Below, piece after piece: positions 59,030-64,000 of a stretch of DNA of 64,000 bases. The notes under the pieces are model-generated. The model saw only the letters and a list, made by a program, of their open reading frames with translations, was not told where the DNA came from and searched no databases. Both the position numbers and the translations under genes were made by a program. The stretch lies in contig JAIUCV010000001.1 of the NCBI GenBank assembly GCA_026724425.1, forward strand, positions 3,730,001 through 3,794,000. Reading direction: 5' to 3'. Source of the DNA: Erythrophleum ivorense (Eukaryota; Streptophyta; Magnoliopsida; Fabales; Fabaceae). Within the stretch, counting starts at the first letter, position 1. Every line of letters begins with the position of its first letter.

Positions 59030-59360
59030 GAGTCTAATTTTAATATAGTTCCCCTAGTTAAACATCAATTAGTGTTGTTCTCTTAATTTATAAAATGATC
59101 TAATTTTACTCCGTTGTCACATCATTTCTTTTTAATTTAACCCTAAACTTAATAACCTATTATTAAAAGGGTTATTATTTATCTCACGTTGTTTACTCAC
59201 ATTTAGATTTCATGATTAAGTCAACAGGCTGATAAATTTGAAGTCAAATTTTTAATGATCAAGTAACCAAAAAAAAAAAAAACAAAGTTGAATAATTTTA
59301 TAAAATAAAATAGAAAACAACGTTACTTGTTTTTTAACTAAAGTGACCAAAAGTATATAT
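59030..59360. mobile_element. MITE-like element with ~60-bp TIRs
   Basis: The left arm CTAGTTAAACATCAATTAGT (then GTTGTTCTCTT ... TTATAAAAT) pairs with the reverse complement of the right arm, TTAGTTAAAAAACAAGTAAC (then GTTGTTTTCT ... TTATAAAAT). No coding capacity. Confidence 0.5.
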
Positions 59361-59891
59361 ACACATATTTTGAAAAGATAAAAATGGAATAAAATTACAC
59401 GTTCAAACTACAAAAACAATATGAAAAATTTGTTGAATAACAAATTGATAATTACAGACTCTTTAGATGGTCAACACTGAGTGTTTTTTCACTTCAATTA
59501 TTCAACATTATGTACTACAATTCAGAGGATGTGAAAATTCAATTGAATGGATTTGATTTATGGAAGAAAATTGGGCTATCTTAGCTAAAATTCTAGAGAA
59601 TTATGAGTAGTGTGGGACAACAGTTATGGTTTAGTTACTTACAAGTCTTGGTGAAGAAAGTCATAAACTAGCGCACATTTATATACCAGTTCTTATAAGA
59701 GAGAGAAAAGAATTATGTAAGAGATTTGGATTTTTACGCGATGAAATTATATGGAAAGAGAGACAAATACTTAATAAATAAGACTCAAGCCAGTGACAAA
59801 CTTTATTTGAATAATGTATCTTATAGAGTATGTGTATCTTATATATTCTATATTTTTCTCTTTCATCACATAAGAAGATTTAGATCTATAT

Positions 59892-59894
<3 letters not shown>

Positions 59895-59932
<38 letters not shown>

Positions 59933-60074
59933 CTTGGGGTGAAGGATAGTGCAGAAGATGATGGGAGTGCTAGGCTGGAGCCACGGAATCTGCGGTGCTT
60001 CCTTCCTTCCTTTCCTTTCAACTTTGTATTCTCTCATGTTTCCATCAACCCCCATTGCATGCACTTCTTGCTCT

Positions 60075-60118
<44 letters not shown>
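59895..60118. repeat. Complementary (GA)17 and (CT)20 tracts separated by ~150 bp
   Basis: AG repeats at 59895-59929 and CT repeats at 60079-60118 are reverse complements and could pair across the intervening, non-repetitive ~150 bp. The adjacent words GAAGGATAGTGCAGAAG and CACTTCTTGCTCTTCC pair only weakly. Confidence 0.85.
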
Positions 60119-60123
<5 letters not shown>

Positions 60124-62253
60124 CAATTTAGTTTTGGTCTATTTGTAGTCAAAAATAAATAAATTTTAGAAGAAGAAATAGGGATTGTGATTCATATATT
60201 TTAGGTAGTTTACTTTTCAATCAGCTTTGTAAAGTACAATTAAAATTAGTTTTGTTAACCTTCTTTTTTTTAATTGGCTTGAGCCAAGAAATTTATTTAT
60301 AAATTTTAGGTGACTTCATTTAAGATTAGAGAGCTGAATCAATCATTGTAAACTCACTCACTTACTCATCCAATGCAAATTGACTCAACTAATTCAAAGA
60401 ATCCAAACAAAGCATTAATATCATCATGAGTAAGGATTCAAATCTCCACTTGATCAATAACTCTTTGTGAAAAGATCTTTTGGTGCTCAAGGATTGCTTG
60501 AATAGCCTATTTGAGAACTAAAAATCTTTAGAAATAATTCTTTGAATTAAGTGCTTGCCTACCCTTAAACCATAATTTTGAAATAACCTATCCTTGCTCT
60601 TAAGTTTTTTTTTTTTAAACCAAGAGAGAAAAATCATCTACTCATATAGTATATGTAATTTTTGGTCAAAATGAATTCTATTATAGCTTCATTTATTTAT
60701 TGTTTTTAAGAGAGGTCTACGTACTTTTTGTAATGGAGGAAAGGACCATGTAATTAGTTACCTCCCATAGGAGGAAGAAAAATATATCCTTATTTTTGCT
60801 TTGTTAAAAAATTAATTTTTTCACAGTAGCTACAATATGCCACTTGTTTTTTTTAAAAAGAGTAATAATGTTTTCAAACGGATCCTTAAATATAACCATT
60901 AATAAATTTTGTACAATTGGCCAGAAAAAAATAGTTCTATAAATGACATCACTTAAGTTATATAAATGTAATTAATTGCAATATGTAGACAAGTTCATAT
61001 ATATAGCTAGTTTGCTAGCTACCTACCCAAAGGGGGACCTCCAAAAATATTGAAATTTTTGGAGGTTTCACTGAAATGTTTCCATTCTTCAATTAAAGTG
61101 CAGTATGAAGCCAAACAAAGACTTAAGCAGTTATTATTGGTCCTTCTTGAACATTAAATAGCCTTTCATCTTCAAGTTCTCTTCAGAAAGTGAAATTAGA
61201 GCATGAGTCAACTTATGCACATGTCACAGAAATTTCTATTGATTAATTAATTTTGAGATGTGAGAGATGGCTCAGATCTCTCATGAATGATTTTCAAGAA
61301 TGCACTGTTGCTTAATGAGAACATGCATTGTATACATCATTGTATAATATGTGAGTAATTGCTTCTTTTTATCTTTGCAAGCTAGGAGGGTTTGATTCTT
61401 TTGGGATCAGCAAAACTTTAATTTATCATATTAAGTTACAGAAGTATGTTTTTAAAATAATTCAAGATGAAAATATATTCAGATTAAATTAGAGAATCTT
61501 TTAAATTATAATACAAAAAAATAAATAATAAAACAAAATGCTAATGTATATATATTTTTATGTATTTGGACATTTTTTTTATATACAATGTTCTTGCTTT
61601 AAAAATTAACTAAAAATAAAAAAATTATTTGCCTTTTAATTTTGTTGTTGCATCATTTATTAATCTGGGGTGTGTTTCTATCATAAAATTAATGTGAAGA
61701 CAAACAAAAGAAAGGAAGAGAAAGCTGTTTCTGCTTTTTCATTCTTAATTCTTATTACAGAAAGTGGAATGTACAAAAGACCAAAATTAAAAGAAAAATT
61801 CTTAAGAATATTATATTAAACATGAAAATTCACCATCCTTATATTCAAATGTCACTAACAGAGGCTAAAGATGCTATTTGCCTTTTTCAATATACATCAA
61901 CGTATATACTGCATGCTGCTTTTTCATACACCAGTAAGTAGAAATATTATTTTCAATGTTGATGTATCAACATCATATAACTTTTAAACAAAACATGTTA
62001 AAAATACACAAATGATCCCTCTTCAATTTTGGCCATTTGGCAAATAACTGTATGAGATTTTAATTTTGACAATTGTCTTGCTCAAAACTCTGTATGTTAT
62101 AATTTCCTTTAGTCATAAAAAATTGAGAAAATTTTATCTATAACAACCTTGTTGGATATTTAACTTTCAATAAAATTTCGTTATTCAGTTAACCCATTTT
62201 CTATATTTCTTTTCTCTACTTCTTAATGAATGGAATTTTATACATACATACAT

Positions 62254-62254
<1 letters not shown>

Positions 62255-62288
<34 letters not shown>
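62255..62288. repeat. (AT)n microsatellite
   Basis: AT dinucleotide run preceded by ACATACATACATACACAT. Confidence 0.9.
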
Positions 62289-62293
<5 letters not shown>

Positions 62294-63248
62294 ATATAAA
62301 AGAAAATATAAGACAAAACTCAATATATTATGCGTTTGAATCATTAATAATTTTAGACATTTCACTCTTTATCGTGATTTTATCAAATTTTATAAAAAAG
62401 AGTTTTAACTTAACAAAAAACTTATTTATTTTTAAATTTTTCAAGGAAATGGGTCTGGCTCCGGGAATTCGAGAATTCAATAAGAAATGAGATATATCTT
62501 GAGTTTATTACTTGCCAGAGAATAAGTCTAAAGATGGAGAAAATATTTTTCTACAAGTCTAGAAATGAAGAATATAATTCGCCATCCATACATTATTCCT
62601 ACCCATTACTAGAATAATTGAACACCCACTTATTTCATGAATATGGATCCTAAATTAATTCTATCTATCTCCCTTCAAATCTTGTAGTGCAAAATTCTGT
62701 CTAAACTTCAAAGAATTCAAATCCAAAAATAACTTCCTTCTTTTTCATTTTTTAGATAAATCCATTTGGTTTGAATCTAGAACTGTAAATGTTAGCCCAT
62801 GAATCATTGGGCATGCCACCTTATTAATTGTGACTTTCAATTCTAACCCAATATGTTTAAAAAAAAAAATTAAGCTTGCGTTTGAATTTATGACTGGCTG
62901 ACTCTTCTACTTTCCTTTGAATGTCTTCATAGAATATACATTTCAAGCTTTCAACTTCTTAACTAGCCAAAACATGTACTCGATAAAAACTGTATATCCT
63001 ATAAAACAAATTAAATCTAATATATATATATATATATTAAAATGGATTAAATTTTGAACTTTATCTAACCACACTGAACTGAAAAAAAAGAAGCAACTAA
63101 TATGTTCCATCGGGTTTGTTGAAAACAACTCATGGAATGGCCTTCAACATCTTTCTCATGATTTCTCAATCTTCCTTATTTTGTTTCGTATTCTCTTCAT
63201 GACTATGTATAAGTAATTTACCCTTTGGCTATCCGAGAATTTACATGA

Positions 63249-63275
63249 GCATATATATATATATATATATATATT
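63249..63275. repeat. (AT)n microsatellite
   Basis: AT dinucleotide run in AT-rich spacer. Confidence 0.9.
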
Positions 63276-64000
63276 GGCATGAATACATTTTTATAAAGGG
63301 AAAATTAATATGCAATTTACATCATGTTTTTTAATCTTTTGTTTTTTGTAATAATTCTTCCTTCACTTTTTTTATTAAATTTTCTAGTTTGTGTGGTAGA
63401 AACTGTCGATTCAAAGGGAATAGAAGATGTAATTTGTCTTACAAAAAGCTATTCATCACACTGTGGGATGCAATGCAAAGAATGGTAGCATATGGTTTGG
63501 GGAAGATGTATACACTATGCTTGCTTCTGTCGTTATTGAAATGCTTAATATATACTTGAGTTTGTGTATTTCTGGTTCCTATTAATGTCTAATTAAACTT
63601 ACTATTTATTTTTCCATTCAAAGGAAATGTCTAACCAAACACACTCTTAAGGTTATATATGAAATATATTGATCATCAGGTATTTCTGGGTCTGCTTTAA
63701 TATTTCATATTAATCTATTTATAACTGTAGACAGGCTGATATTGACAATAAGAATTTTATTATTTTCTCAAGGGGCTTAATTAAATTTTGCGTGTGAAAA
63801 AGAAAAGTTGCTTCCATTTTGGTCATGAGCATTATGATCAAAGTAATTATTTTCTCAAGGGACTTGAGCCTCTTCAACATGAACAAAAAGAAAACCTTCA
63901 TCACTTTTCAACTTTTCAGAGACCCTTTTAATCGTTTCGAGAGGGAAAGAGAGAGAGGGGGAGTGGGGAGGGAAAGAGACTTTGGTACGACAAACCAAGG

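Larger units (their letters stand above)
58761..64000. other. Gene-poor right end of the window
   Basis: No protein-coding gene is supported. Contents: a TIR element (59030-59360), complementary GA and CT tracts near 59.9 and 60.1 kb, (AT)n runs at about 62255-62288 and 63249-63275, and a GA/GC-rich turn in the last ~80 bases that may be the leader of a gene beyond the window. The 140-codon frame at 59726-60148 runs through both dinucleotide tracts and is not credible. Confidence 0.45.

Noticed and set aside
59726..60148. 140-codon frame with Arg-Glu and Ser-Leu repeats
   Set aside because: The frame is created by the (GA)n and (CT)n tracts; the non-repeat part has no recognisable domain.

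Overview
This is an AT-rich plant nuclear segment, almost certainly from a eudicot. The evidence is small exons separated by long AT-rich introns with GT/AG borders, plant-only gene families (RABC GTPase, SKU5-similar proteins, a QALGGH zinc finger with an EAR motif), many long-TIR MITE-like elements, a LINE remnant and abundant (AT)n, (GA)n and (TG)n microsatellites. I cannot name the species from the sequence. Exons were assembled by eye from translated similarity, frame and splice sites, because no single ORF covers any gene except the zinc finger.

Layout. 1-19.2 kb is a gene-poor stretch with two copies of a ~306-bp MITE-like element, two copies of a longer TIR element, another TIR element, and a decayed non-LTR retrotransposon (LINE, minus strand, about 11.85-16.46 kb). 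19.2-25.5 kb holds an intact six-exon RABC2-type Rab GTPase on the plus strand. 27.4-51.8 kb is a head-to-tail array of three SKU5-similar (SKS, multicopper-oxidase-like) loci, here called A, B and C. All have the same exon-intron plan, and none is clean. A and C are plain pseudogenes. B is almost intact but has lost its ancestral ATG and carries one 1-nt frameshift. Locus A has been enlarged by MITEs and by a 4,839-bp insertion with TG/CA ends and a TTCTG target duplication. 51.8-56.8 kb is repeat-rich and gene-free. 56.87-57.89 kb, minus strand, is an intronless C2H2 repressor-type gene like ZAT5. 58-64 kb has no recognisable gene, but has a convincing TATA box at 58.75 kb pointing away from ZAT5 and a pair of complementary GA and CT tracts.

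Function. The live genes appear to be RABC2 (membrane trafficking) and ZAT5 (transcriptional repression). They are unrelated to each other. The SKS array looks like a tandem expansion in cell-wall/GPI-anchored proteins that has gone or is going to pseudogenes. I found no novel multi-gene system. The most unusual items are the graded decay of the SKS array, the expanded proline-rich C-terminal exon in copy C, the large LTR-like insertion, and the orphan promoter near ZAT5.
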